Source of the DNA: Auxenochlorella pyrenoidosa
Taxonomy: Eukaryota; Chlorophyta; Trebouxiophyceae; Chlorellales; Chlorellaceae
Assembly (NCBI GenBank): GCA_001430745.1
Contig: KQ482040.1
Location: 589,363 to 607,460 of the forward strand
Reading direction: 5' to 3'
Length of the DNA: 18,098 bases
The notes beneath the pieces were generated by a model that did no database searches, had not been told where the DNA came from, and saw only the letters and a program-made list of their open reading frames with translations. Made by a program: the position numbers and the translations under genes. Shown one piece after another: positions 1 through 8,694 of this stretch (positions within the stretch are counted from its first letter, which is position 1; each line of letters opens with the position of its first letter).

Positions 1-924
1 CCTGGGTGCATGCAGGCACATTGGCAGTGGCACAATCGCAGCAGGGCAAAGTGCATCGAAACATCCATGGGGACGGTGCTTGTGGAATCGACACGGCATT
101 GCTCGTGGCTGCAGCCAGGAAGGGCGCTGCCAGTAACAGACTGCAAGCATGCCGTGGGCTGCTGATGTGTGCATGCCTCCAGCTGCGCTGCTCAACAGGC
201 GGTGGGAAGGGGGAGCGGGCTAGGACTTCGACAAATTACTGGTAGGTTGGCACAGGGGTAGGGCTGGGGTCAATTTTCGGGTCTCTGGTGCTTAATGTAT
301 GACCGTGTGCAGCAGGAAAGAAAATTCTGCGTCGATTTGTGTGAGGGCGGCGTGAAGTGAGGGGCGGTGCAGCGTGGGCCGTGAGCGCATTGAGCTGGGC
401 CAGCAGGCTGTCGACGCAGCATCTCCCAGCGCCCACCCATGCATGGCACGCTGCAGCAGCCAGACTCAAGGGAAGATGTGGCTTGAAGCAAAAAAGAACT
501 TCAGCTTCACTCAGTGATTTACCACGGGCGGATTCGTGCCCAACTTAGGGTGGCGGCGGTGCACGCTGGCAGCGCTGGCGGCGGCAGCATGTCGACTTCT
601 TCTGTACCTGCCGCCCTGACAGCATACTTTGATCAAGCAGCTCACCCTCACTCTCGCTGCGGAGCCTGTCGAGTCTCGAAGATTGTCCGCAGCTCACAAA
701 CACTCTAGCTTTCGCGTTTCCCCGGGGAAAAGCAAGTCGCGATCGCTGTCACAGAGGAGACGGCAGGGACAGCCCCGCCAGCCTTGAACCCGGCGAGCCG
801 TGGCGGCAGTGGCGCCAACAGCGGCCCCGCCAGGCCCCGCCAGTTGCGCCTCCTTCTGCCCGCAGCAGCGGCTGGCAGAATCGTCATCCAGTAGCTGTAG
901 CCACGGGCAGCAGCCGGTGCAACC
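1..924. other. Unassigned region left of VPS29, including its 5' leader
   Basis: No gene could be supported here. Open frames exist on both strands, the longest being 79 codons at 6-245 (+) and 77 codons at 236-469 (-). None shows a recognisable domain or a consistent splice pattern, and overlapping frames are open at the same time. The last 100 to 200 bases before 925 presumably hold the VPS29 promoter and 5' untranslated region, but I see no clear promoter motif. The far left could be the 3' end of a gene lying outside the window. Confidence 0.4.
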
Positions 925-2618
925 ATGGTGCTCGTGCTGGCCATCGGCGATTTGCATATCGGGCACCGCGCTGCCGACCTGCCGCAGCAGTTCAAGGCGC
1001 TGCTGGTGCCGGGCAAAATTGCAAAGGCCCTGTGCCCAGGCAACCTGTGTGTGGAGGTGGGTGCTGGGGGAGCCTGCGCGCTCCTCCGTTGCGACGCTGG
1101 CGTTGCTTTTCAGCCAGCCAGATGCTTTTGCACACACCTTGCTGCCCAGGCCATGCGCACCTGCAGCGCTTGTTTGCAAGCCGAGGGCCCCTTGCCCCTG
1201 CTGCCCCGCAGAGTGCCTACGACTACCTGCGGTCGGTGTGCGGGGACGTGACGGTCACCCAGGGCGACTTTGACGAGAGTCTCAAGTGGCCAGACACGCA
1301 GGCGGGGCGCGGCGCCGCCGGTTCCTGCCACACGCGGTGCTAGTTTTGCTGGAGCACCTGGGGACGGCTCTGGAGCTATTGCAGGACGCAGACGGCAGGG
1401 TCAGCTTGCCGCATGGGGCTGCATCGCGCCTGTGCGGTCCACACTCCGCTGCGCTTGCAGCGGTGTTTGCGCTCACCCCTTGACCTTCTCGTGGCTCCCT
1501 GGCTTTCCTCGCAACACAGGTGGTGTCGATCGGCGACTTCCGAGTGGGGCTGTGCCACGGCCACCAGGCAAGCACAGCGGGGGTGGCGCTTGCTGCTGGT
1601 GCCCGGGGCACCTGATCCTGGCGCAGCAAAGCTTGCCCTCGTGTCTGCCTCCTGCATGCCTTGCTCGCGGTCTGTCACCCACGCCCTCCTCCTTATGCTT
1701 CCCTCATCAATGGCACCCTGTGTGCCCCGACTTGGGCAGGCATCTCGTTCGCTAGTTTTCTGCATACTTTTCGACATGCCAGCGCCGCCCCCCACCACCA
1801 CCACCACACACACACACACACACCGACCCACCCACCCACACACACCACCACCACCATGCGCCAGGTGGTGCCTTGGGGAGACAAGGACGCGCTGGCCATC
1901 CTGCAGCGCAAGCTGGACTGCGACATCCTGGTCACGGGGCACACGCACGTGAGCAGCTCGGCACTGGTTTTCCAGGGACACAATGCTGCTCTCGGGGTTG
2001 CCGTTTGGGGGCCCAGCACGCTGCGCAGGCTGGGCTGCACTGCCCGATCATGTGGCGTCGAGCCCTGGGCGCGCAACCTTCCGGGTGGTCCAGGCACCCT
2101 CGCCAGCTCTTTCTGGGGCAGACGTTAACAGGCGCGAGCCAGCCTGGTGCCTGCAGGAGTTCCAGGCGTACCGACACGAGGACCGGCTGGTGATCTGCAC
2201 AGGGTCGGCCACGGGCGCCTACAGCAGCGTGACGGCAAAGCCCGTGCCCAGCTTTGCGCTGCTCGACATCGACGGCAGCAAGGTGGGGCGCCCCGCTTCC
2301 TCCTGGTGCCAGCCAGGCCCGGAGCTGGGGGCTTGGGATGGCAGGGCTGCCAACCCGTCCTCCAGCCTTGCGCTCATGGGCACACATGCAGAGTGCACGC
2401 TGCAGATCCTTCAGTTGGGCCCAACGGAGCATGATATGGAAGATCTGGCATGCCTGCAGCTTGTCCGCCTGGCACAAGAAGGCTCAACACCCTTTGTATG
2501 TCCCGCCGCTGTGCAGGCCACCGTGTACGTGTACCAGTTGATTGATGGGCAAGTAAAGGTGGACAAGCTGGAGTTCAGCAAGTCGCCGTCGGCAGCGGGG
2601 GGAGCGCGCCAGCTATAG
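925..2618 (+). CDS. VPS29: Vacuolar protein sorting-associated protein 29 (retromer subunit), six exons
   Basis: The product is the metallophosphoesterase-fold subunit of retromer, which recycles cargo from endosomes to the trans-Golgi network. Exons are 925-1056, 1212-1301, 1520-1567, 1865-1948, 2157-2282 and 2517-2618. All junctions are phase 0 and encode 193 residues, close to the usual 182-190. Family motifs are intact: GDLHI (residues 8-12), GNL (39-41), GDFDE (62-66), HGHQVVPWGD (87-96), TGHTH (114-118), GSATGAYS (134-141) and [18 protein letters not shown] near the C-terminus. The start is the first ATG and gives the canonical N-terminus. Introns 2 and 3 begin with GC (CAG|GCGGGG and CAG|GCAAGC); only these junctions restore the VPS29 alignment. 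Where the family normally reads INPGS, this protein reads ICTGS (residues 131-135). Intron 3 holds a CCA/CA microsatellite. A TGTAA lies 139 nt after the stop. The gene identity is secure; the GC donors rest on homology. Confidence 0.95.
1791..1856. repeat. CCA/CA microsatellite in VPS29 intron 3
   Basis: This is a low-complexity tract of CCA units, then about nine CA units (1805-1822), then CCCA and CCA units. It ends about eight bases before the 3' splice site at 1864. It may act as part of the pyrimidine-containing acceptor tract and is likely length-variable between strains. Confidence 0.9.
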
Positions 2619-2727
2619 CCGTACTGGCTGTTTGGGGCGGCTGTCGGCAAATGCTTCACATCGACCTGCCGCTGTACCATGTTTGTGAATGCACCCGCGG
2701 CAAGCCTCCAGCGCTGTCTTCTCTTTC

Positions 2728-2759
2728 GAACTTCACCTGGTGTGAACTTCGCCTGGTGT
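2728..2759. repeat. 16-bp tandem duplication at the VPS29 poly(A) site
   Basis: Two adjacent 16-bp copies are present: gaacttcacctggtgt (2728-2743) and gaacttcgcctggtgt (2744-2759), with one mismatch. The second copy runs directly into the TGTAA poly(A) signal, while the first is followed by G and gives TGTGA instead. Confidence 0.9.
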
Positions 2760-2761
2760 AA
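2757..2761 (+). terminator. Probable TGTAA poly(A) signal of VPS29
   Basis: TGTAA is the common polyadenylation signal of green algae. This copy begins 139 nt after the VPS29 stop codon, a typical 3' UTR length. The assignment is by position and motif only. Confidence 0.6.
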
Positions 2762-2950
2762 GCGACGCGTCCCCTCCAGCCAAACAGCAAGCTGTGGTGG
2801 GCCGTGGGCGACCCGGTGCAGCACGGCATGGCTTCTGCCATGCAAATGCTGCAGCCGGCGTTGAGGGTGGTTCACGAGCTGCGTAAAAAGCCGTGCAGTT
2901 TCAAGCCCCGACGATCTAGTCGTCACTTCGTCGTCAGAGTCAGATCTTGG

Positions 2951-2973
2951 CAGGTGACACCTGGTGTCACCTG
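2951..2973. repeat. Perfect inverted repeat, 11-bp arms
   Basis: The arms caggtgacacc (2951-2961) and ggtgtcacctg (2963-2973) are exact reverse complements around a single central T. It lies in the 529-bp gap between VPS29 and the SGNH hydrolase gene, 175 bp before the hydrolase start codon. It could be a protein-binding palindrome in the promoter or 5' region, or an RNA hairpin. The core ACCTGGTGT also occurs in the nearby 16-bp tandem repeat. Confidence 0.85.
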
Positions 2974-3147
2974 ACACGATCTGCTGGCACTCTACCACCT
3001 AGTTTTTCAATTTTGTTTCCGTTTGTTTTGTTTTGCCGCACCAAGCCTTGGCCCGGCCGGAAGACACAGGGCAGTTCAAGCAGGCCTGAACAACTTGCTC
3101 CCGAGCGGGAGCTTTGCAAGGCCTGAAGAAAATGCCATGCACTTGAA

Positions 3148-6100
3148 ATGAGCGATCGAGGGATTGAAGCACATCTAGCAGGTCGCAGAGCACACTCCTT
3201 GAAAGCAGGCTTCCTGCTCGGGGCGTTCTCATGGCTGGTGCTCATCGCCACTGCTGCCCTCACGAAGCAGAGTGAGTTTGCCGTATCATGGTGCACGCCG
3301 CCGACGTGCGGCTGGCATGAATGGGCGTTTGGGCACTGCCCCGCCGACACAAGCGCCGGTGTTGACCGTCCTGCCTCTTGCCTCCTGTGCATTCACCTCC
3401 CCGTGAAGGCTGCTACGCACCAAAGTATTTAGAGACCAACTTTCACGATGGCAGGCGGCTTGCACCAAATCATGCCCAGTTTGTGCAGCAGTTGGCAGCT
3501 GAAACCCCGCTGCCGCCGCCACGTCCTGCCAGCCTCAAATCGCAGCAGCACCAGCAGCAGCATGCAGCGCTTCTGCCACCGCCTGCTCCGCGGCCAGCCA
3601 GCAGCGCAGGCGGCAGCACTGGTAGCGGCGGTGCAGTGCCGCCAGAATTTGGCTTGCCCTGGGAGCCCCTCCTGCGGCAGGCAGACGTGCAGCGCGGCAT
3701 GGCTTACTGGGGCAGCGGCCGGCGGCTGCGGCGCGTCGCCGCCAAGCTCCTGGCTGGCCAGCCCATCCGGGCAGTGACCCTGGGAGGCTCCGTCACGTAC
3801 GGAACTGGTGCCAGCAGCCCGGGCAGGGCATACGCGGGGCGCTTCTTTCAGTTCATCCGTGCCGCATTTCCCCACAGGCAAGGGCGCGCCAGGGGCACCC
3901 AGCAGCTGCTCGTATGGCGGATTGATCACATTTTGCCTCGGCCTGGCGGCCAGGGGGCGTTGCCATGCGGCGCGCACTGCGTTGCCCCACCCTGCCCCTG
4001 TCAGCAGCCCTGCAGCGGGTTGTGTGCTGGGTGAGAGAAGGCATGAGCGCAGCATGCAGCAGCCCTGCCTCTGCTTCTCAGCATCGCCCCCAGCTCTCTG
4101 ACGCAGGGGCCACGTGCTGGAGAACAAGGGCATGGGCGCGGCGGGCAGCGGCATCTTTGCCGCCTGCCTGGACCGCATGGTCCCCCAGGTGGGGGTGGGG
4201 TGGGGGTGGGGGGGGCGGCGGGTCCCTGCTGCACGGCTGCTGCCCCGCGCTTGACGACGCTGACAGCGAGGCGCCGCTGCGGGGAATGAGTCATTGCTGC
4301 CCATGCTTAGCAGGCTCTGCCAGCTCGGCTGGGAACTCCTCAGCTGCATGCCTCGATTGCTCCCGTCCTGCACTTCACGCTGCCCTTGCCTGCTGACCTT
4401 CCTGACACCTGAGCTGCCCGTGCCTGCTGTTTTTCCGACACCTGAGCTGCCCTTGCCTGCTGCGTCCTTCCCGACAGAACTTGGATCTGGCGGTGATTGA
4501 CTTCACGGTCAATGATGCAGAGCAGGCTGCCTACGACTCGGCCGAGCGCCGGGGGTACGAGCAGCTGCTGCGCAAGCTGCTCAAGCTGCCCAGCAGGTGC
4601 GCTTACCGGCGGTGGGCGGACCCGCATTTATTCAGATGCCTGGTTAACACGAGCAACTTGCCGCGGCGGGCCAATGCTGCTGTCTGAGTCTGCTGCTTGG
4701 TGCTCCTATGAGGCTCGTCAATTGGTCTGCGTGCGCGCTTCCAAGTGGCAATCTGCACGCTCCCCCTCCTTGCAGGCCCGCCATCATTCAGCTGCACCAC
4801 CACAGGTGGTGGCACGTTGCGGATGGCAGCAATGCCATCGAGGAGGGCGTGTTCTACTACACACCCGCCGAGGCGCAGCTGCTGGTTTTTGCACAGGTGG
4901 GGAGCAGGGTGGCGCGCGCATAGCATGCCTGCAAGGGAAGGACTTCGCCAACTACATGGCACACCAAATGTCAGCCCAGCTCCTCTGGCTGCTTGTGCTG
5001 CAACTGATGCACCCAAAGCGGTTCGATTTCCCTGGCCTTCAGTATTATGACTTCCCAGCCATCTCAGTTAGGAGTGCGGTCCACCCGCTGATGCGGGCTG
5101 GCATCAAGAACTTCCGGGTGCGGCGCACCTGTCTTGTTCAGTGTCTCACAGCCCTGCATGCCGTCTGTTTGCAGGCACATTGATTTCCTGCTGCTGACCT
5201 AGCCACGTGTGGCTGCTAAGTGACTCCAGATACCTGCCTAAAGATGTAGGCCAGGCGACGGCAGCAGATACAGAGATACCGAATATAACGTCACCCTAGC
5301 CGACCTGCACCCACCTGCCTGCACGCTGCTTGCCCCCCGCACTACAGACGGACCGGGTGCTTGACAGGGGCTGGAACCCCACTCTGGGTGGGCGCATCCC
5401 CCGCGCCGACCCCAAGCATGCCAGCAGCTACTTTTATTGGGACAAGAGCCACCCCACGGATGCCGGCCACCAAGTGCTGGCAGAGCTCCTGGCATCAGCG
5501 CTGCTGCGGGCTGTCGCAGAGGAGGCCGCCCCTCCTGGCGCCGCGGAAGCAGCCGCCGGCCAGGCAGCCTGGCAGAGGGGCAGCAGGCTGGAGGGGGCCA
5601 GCAAAAGGCAGCCAGCGCTGCCGCCGCCAATGATACCAGGCAGCAGCGATGCGTCGACCACGCTGTGCGCCATCCAGGTAGTCAGCGAGGGGGAATGGGC
5701 CTCATGCATCTGCCTGGCGTTCGCCAGCCCAGCCTGCTGCCTCTTCACCCGATGCCTCTTTGCTCGCCGGCCATCCCACCTGCTGCTCGTTGCTTCAGCT
5801 GCCTGCGGCCAGCACAAATGCAGGTTGAGCTTTGTTTGCCGCCGGAACCCTACTTCTCTGCCACCCCCGGCTGCTTGCAGGAGGACTTCAAGGGCACGGT
5901 GGTGGCCTCCCAGGGCTTCGCCTACCGCCCCGAGCGCCCTCAGGCCAAGGGCTTTGTGGCGCAGAAGTGGGCCTGGACGGGGACGCAGCCAGGTGGGCCC
6001 TGGCAGCAGGTTTTGAGGCAAACTTGCGGCAGGGCACGCTGCAGCGAGTGCTTCGCGCGGTTTCAAAGCACTCACCGCGACGGGCTGGTGAGAGTTCCTC

Positions 6101-6833
6101 GTGATGTGGTCGCATCACAGATCTGTCACTGTGCGCCCGCTTCCGACTGCCCTCGGCTGCAGGCGACTGGGTTGAGATGGAGTTTGACAGCCGGGCTGAG
6201 GCGTCCATAAGCGAGCCCGGCATGTTGGGCGCAGGCAGCAACAGCACTGCCGGTGCCAGCGGCGCCAGCAGCCGCGGCAGCGATGCAACAGTCTACCTCA
6301 TTCACCTCAAGTCCTTTGCAGGCATGGGCACCGCGGCCATTGAGTGCGTCTCTGGCTGCTCCTGCTCAAAGCGCACCCTGGACGGCACGTGGGACACCCC
6401 CGCCTCCCTGCAGCAGATGCGCAAGTTCGCGGTGAGGGGGGCCGCACCCTCCCTGCTCGGGCCAACTCGCTCCACTGCCTGTGCTCACATGCCAGCGCGG
6501 CAAGAGGAAAGCAGTTGCACATCAGCTGTTGGCACCTGGTGTGCGTGGGCTGGCAGTTCCCTGCACGACCTTACACCGCATGCTTGTCCCCAGCTCCTAG
6601 CTGAGGCCGCTGCCACCACAAACTGCATCCGTGCCCCTGCCTTGCAGGTGTCACAGCACCCACGGTGCCGCGTGCGCGTCACGGTGCGCAGCCGACCAGG
6701 CGCAGTGCCGCAGCAAGGGCACAAGGTGGCCCTCTTGGGGCTGCTGGTGTCACACTTCCCACTCAGGATGAGCATGTCGCAGCAGGGCAGCGTGGAGCTG
6801 ATGTCGCAGCGTACAGCAGGCAGCACAGCCTAA
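3148..6833 (+). CDS. Membrane-anchored SGNH/GDSL-type hydrolase with extra C-terminal domain, ten exons
   Basis: This is a predicted ester hydrolase of the SGNH superfamily; the substrate is unknown. Exons are 3148-3271, 3409-3877, 4107-4188, 4478-4596, 4776-4896, 5043-5117, 5348-5677, 5881-5992, 6163-6431 and 6648-6833, encoding about 628 residues. A short basic N-terminus and one hydrophobic segment (residues 20-38) suggest a type II membrane protein of the secretory pathway. A Gln/Pro/Ser/Gly-rich linker follows. The hydrolase blocks are GGSVTYG (probable nucleophile Ser169, GGS instead of GDS), ENKGMGAAGSG (block II), TVND (Asn237) and DKSHPTDAGH (Asp362, His365). After a low-complexity spacer, residues 441-628 form a second, Cys-containing, probably beta-rich domain. 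Intron 2 has a GC donor (CAG|GCAAGG). Intron 3 contains a G-run at its 5' end and a minisatellite at its 3' end. The start is the ATG preceding the membrane segment; an unseen upstream exon is possible. Confidence 0.85.
4189..4222 (+). other. G-run (possible G-quadruplex) at the 5' splice site
   Basis: Starting exactly at the GT donor of SGNH-hydrolase intron 3 are four G-runs of 4 to 8 bases (4191-4195, 4197-4200, 4202-4206, 4208-4215) separated by single T bases. This fits the G-quadruplex pattern on the transcribed RNA sense. Whether it forms is not known from the sequence. Confidence 0.75.
4381..4477 (+). repeat. Three-copy 30-34 bp minisatellite ending at a 3' splice site
   Basis: Imperfect tandem copies lie at 4381-4414, 4415-4447 and 4448-4477, each starting TGCCC(T/G)TGCCTGCTG and containing a (C/T)GACA element. 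The AG of the third copy is the acceptor of SGNH-hydrolase intron 3 (exon 4 starts at 4478). The pyrimidine tract of the acceptor is therefore triplicated. Confidence 0.85.
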
Positions 6834-7227
6834 GGCGGGCGGCTGCAGCAGCGGCCGGCACAGCTTGTCCAGGGCTGATGTGGCATTTCCATGCAAATTT
6901 CACTTGACGGCAAGGCTCTGATTGTTCCTTTACTATCCTCCCATCCCAGGCATGCCCTCCTTTTGTTCATTTGATTCAGCTCCACCTAGCTATGATACCT
7001 TGACCTGAGACTGCTAATCCGCAAGTGCTCACATGTTGCAATGAAATAAACAGCAGCGTGGAAAAGATGCAGGACGTAGAGGCTCGTGGATCAATTTGCT
7101 GTTGAGCTCAGCTGGTACCAGTGGACATCGATAGCAGCAACAGGGGGAGTCCAGAATGAAATAGTGAGCAGCCTCGGCGGGGAGGACGACTGGCAAGCCT
7201 AGGCAGACAAAGAACAGACAAAGGTGC
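6834..7227. other. Convergent intergenic region between SGNH hydrolase and J-protein
   Basis: This 394-bp stretch separates two genes transcribed toward each other and must hold both 3' UTRs. No TGTAA is seen on either strand. An AATAAA at 7045-7050 (+) is about 210 nt after the hydrolase stop and is a weak candidate poly(A) signal. The segment is more AT-rich than the flanking coding DNA. I see no gene in it. Confidence 0.5.
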
Positions 7228-7827
7228 TCAGACCTCTCGCACCGGCGGCAGCTCGTAGCCTCCAATAGGGTCGCCGTCCTCTGTGAGACCTTCCTCTTGG
7301 AACAGCTCCCGGAAAGCCTGCCGCAGGTCGGGCGGTGGCTGAAATGTGCCGCCCCCGCCGCAGCTGTCGGCAGCCGGCACACGGCTGTCAAACCGCACTG
7401 ACAAGTCCACCCCAAACTCTGCAGGCGGGCGGTACTCGCCCAGCGCCGCCAGCTCGCAAGCAACTTCCTCGCCTTGCAGGGCCCGCAACAGCAGGTCTAG
7501 CAGCGCGGCTGCTCGCTCGTGCTCTCGCGCCGCAGCTGCACCTTGCGCCACGGCCGCCAGCAGAGCCGTGTGGGCAGCGCCCAGCTGAGCAAACCGCTCC
7601 GCTGCGCCAGCGTCTCCGGGATTCTTGTCGGGGTGAGTGCGCAGCGCCAGGCGCAGATACTGCTTGCGAAGCGCCTCGGCGGTCAGCGGACAATCATCCT
7701 CTGGCAGCTCAAATAGGCGCCGCGCCTGGCGCACGTCCATAACTGGTTCAAAGAACGTTTGCAGGGTTCCGAGCAGCAAGGGAAGGCGATCAGGCTCAAG
7801 TGGCAGCAACTCAAGGAGACACCACAT
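7228..7827 (-). CDS. J-domain (DnaJ-like) co-chaperone protein
   Basis: This is an uninterrupted 199-residue reading frame with a J-domain at about residues 33-95. The HPD signature (65-67, in RTHPDKNP) is intact and is followed by an Ala-rich helical stretch. J-domains stimulate the ATPase of Hsp70 partners. No Gly/Phe-rich linker, zinc finger or C-terminal DnaJ domain is present, so it is a class C (J-domain only) protein. The C-terminal 70 residues (AALGEYRPPAEFGVDLSVRF onward) are not recognised. The start is the first ATG after an in-frame stop at 7845-7843. A second ATG at 7740 (Met30) would begin just before the J-domain and is a real alternative. There is no signal peptide or clear membrane segment. 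The gene lies on the same strand as the DPY30 gene, with 228 bp between stop and start. Confidence 0.8.
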   Translation of the reverse strand: MWCLLELLPLEPDRLPLLLGTLQTFFEPVMDVRQARRLFELPEDDCPLTAEALRKQYLRLALRTHPDKNPGDAGAAERFAQLGAAHTALLAAVAQGAAAAREHERAAALLDLLLRALQGEEVACELAALGEYRPPAEFGVDLSVRFDSRVPAADSCGGGGTFQPPPDLRQAFRELFQEEGLTEDGDPIGGYELPPVREV

Positions 7828-7909
7828 CGCGCCGCTGTGAGCTCAAGTGGCTCCCCCCATCCTGCCCTGCTCTGCCCTTGCACCACAACAACAAGTTATG
7901 TAGTACTGT

Positions 7910-7914
7910 TTACA
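7910..7914 (-). terminator. Probable TGTAA poly(A) signal of the DPY30-motif gene
   Basis: The + strand reads TTACA, which is TGTAA on the minus strand. It sits about 142 nt after the stop of the DPY30-motif gene and about 85 bp upstream of the J-protein start, so the two minus-strand genes are tightly packed. Confidence 0.6.
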
Positions 7915-8055
7915 GCTGACAGGGTCGAGATACAACAGCCGGTGATCATACATCACAGGGGGAGGGCGGCAGGGGGGGGGCGGTCGTCACAGGGAACAGG
8001 GAGAAGAGCCCAGGCGGCAGACGGCCATCCAGAGTCAAAAAGGGTATTGCCAGCC

Positions 8056-8694
8056 TCAGGCCGTCTTCTGCTGCTTCTTGGGGTTGTGCTGCTGCAGGTA
8101 GGTGCAGAGAAACTCGATCGGGTCTGCCGGCCGCTTGCGGTTCAGCTCCATCATGCCCTGCATGAGGACCGGCACGACTGCAGGGACAGGGGACAGGGGG
8201 GCAGGGGCAGGAAGGGGCGGGGTTCAGGGAGGAGAGAAGCACACTGGAGGCGGAGAGGAAGCGGATGGCTGTGCGATGCAGCTGCCCTTTGCAAAAGGGG
8301 ACAGCGAGCTGCCCCAGGGCGCGTAGCCCTAGCGCCAGAGGTAACACAAGGCGCCCAGCTGCACAAGTCTCAAGCACGCAAGCTCACCGGTCTGCTCCAG
8401 GTAGGCACGCACTGGCAGCCGCGGCTCCGCTGCAGCCGCTGCCGGCGAAGCCGCTGCTGCCTGCGGCGTTTGACCTGCTGCGGGCGTTGCATCTGCGGGC
8501 GCGTCGCCGGCGGCGGGAGCGGCAGGGGCGCCGGCCTCACCCGCTGCAGCGGGCACCGCAGCTGCTGCTGCGGCCTCTGACTCGGGCGCCGTAGCAGCAG
8601 CAGCGGCCGGCTGCTCGGTCGCTGGAGGAGCCTGGGGCTCGCCGGGCTGCTCTGCTGCGGCGGGAACAGCTGCTGGAGGGGCAGCGTCAGCCAT
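8056..8694 (-). CDS. DPY30-motif protein, two exons
   Basis: Exon 1 is 8694-8388 and exon 2 is 8177-8056 (minus strand), joined by a phase-1 GT-AG intron (8387-8178). The product is 142 residues. The C-terminal part, from YLEQTVVPVLMQGMMELN (residues 98-115) through RPADPIEFLCTYLQQHNP, is a clear Dpy-30 motif, the short helical hairpin that dimerises and docks onto partner proteins. The family member DPY30 is a core subunit of COMPASS/MLL histone H3K4 methyltransferases; the motif also occurs in some adenylate kinases and axonemal proteins. The first 90 residues are Ala/Pro/Glu-rich and probably disordered. The start is the ATG at 8694 (MADAAPP). The splice site falls inside the motif, and only this join restores it. 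Being a single-motif small protein, the COMPASS subunit is the best guess. Confidence 0.85.

Noticed and set aside
694..1179. 161-codon minus-strand open frame across the VPS29 start
   Set aside because: It is antisense to VPS29 exon 1, with no recognisable features.
3429..4373. 314-codon minus-strand open frame
   Set aside because: It is antisense to SGNH hydrolase exons 2-3 and their introns, with no domain.
5434..6210. Overlapping long frames on both strands (213 and 257 codons)
   Set aside because: They are shadows of SGNH hydrolase exons 7 and 8, whose correct frame holds the DKSHPTDAGH catalytic block.
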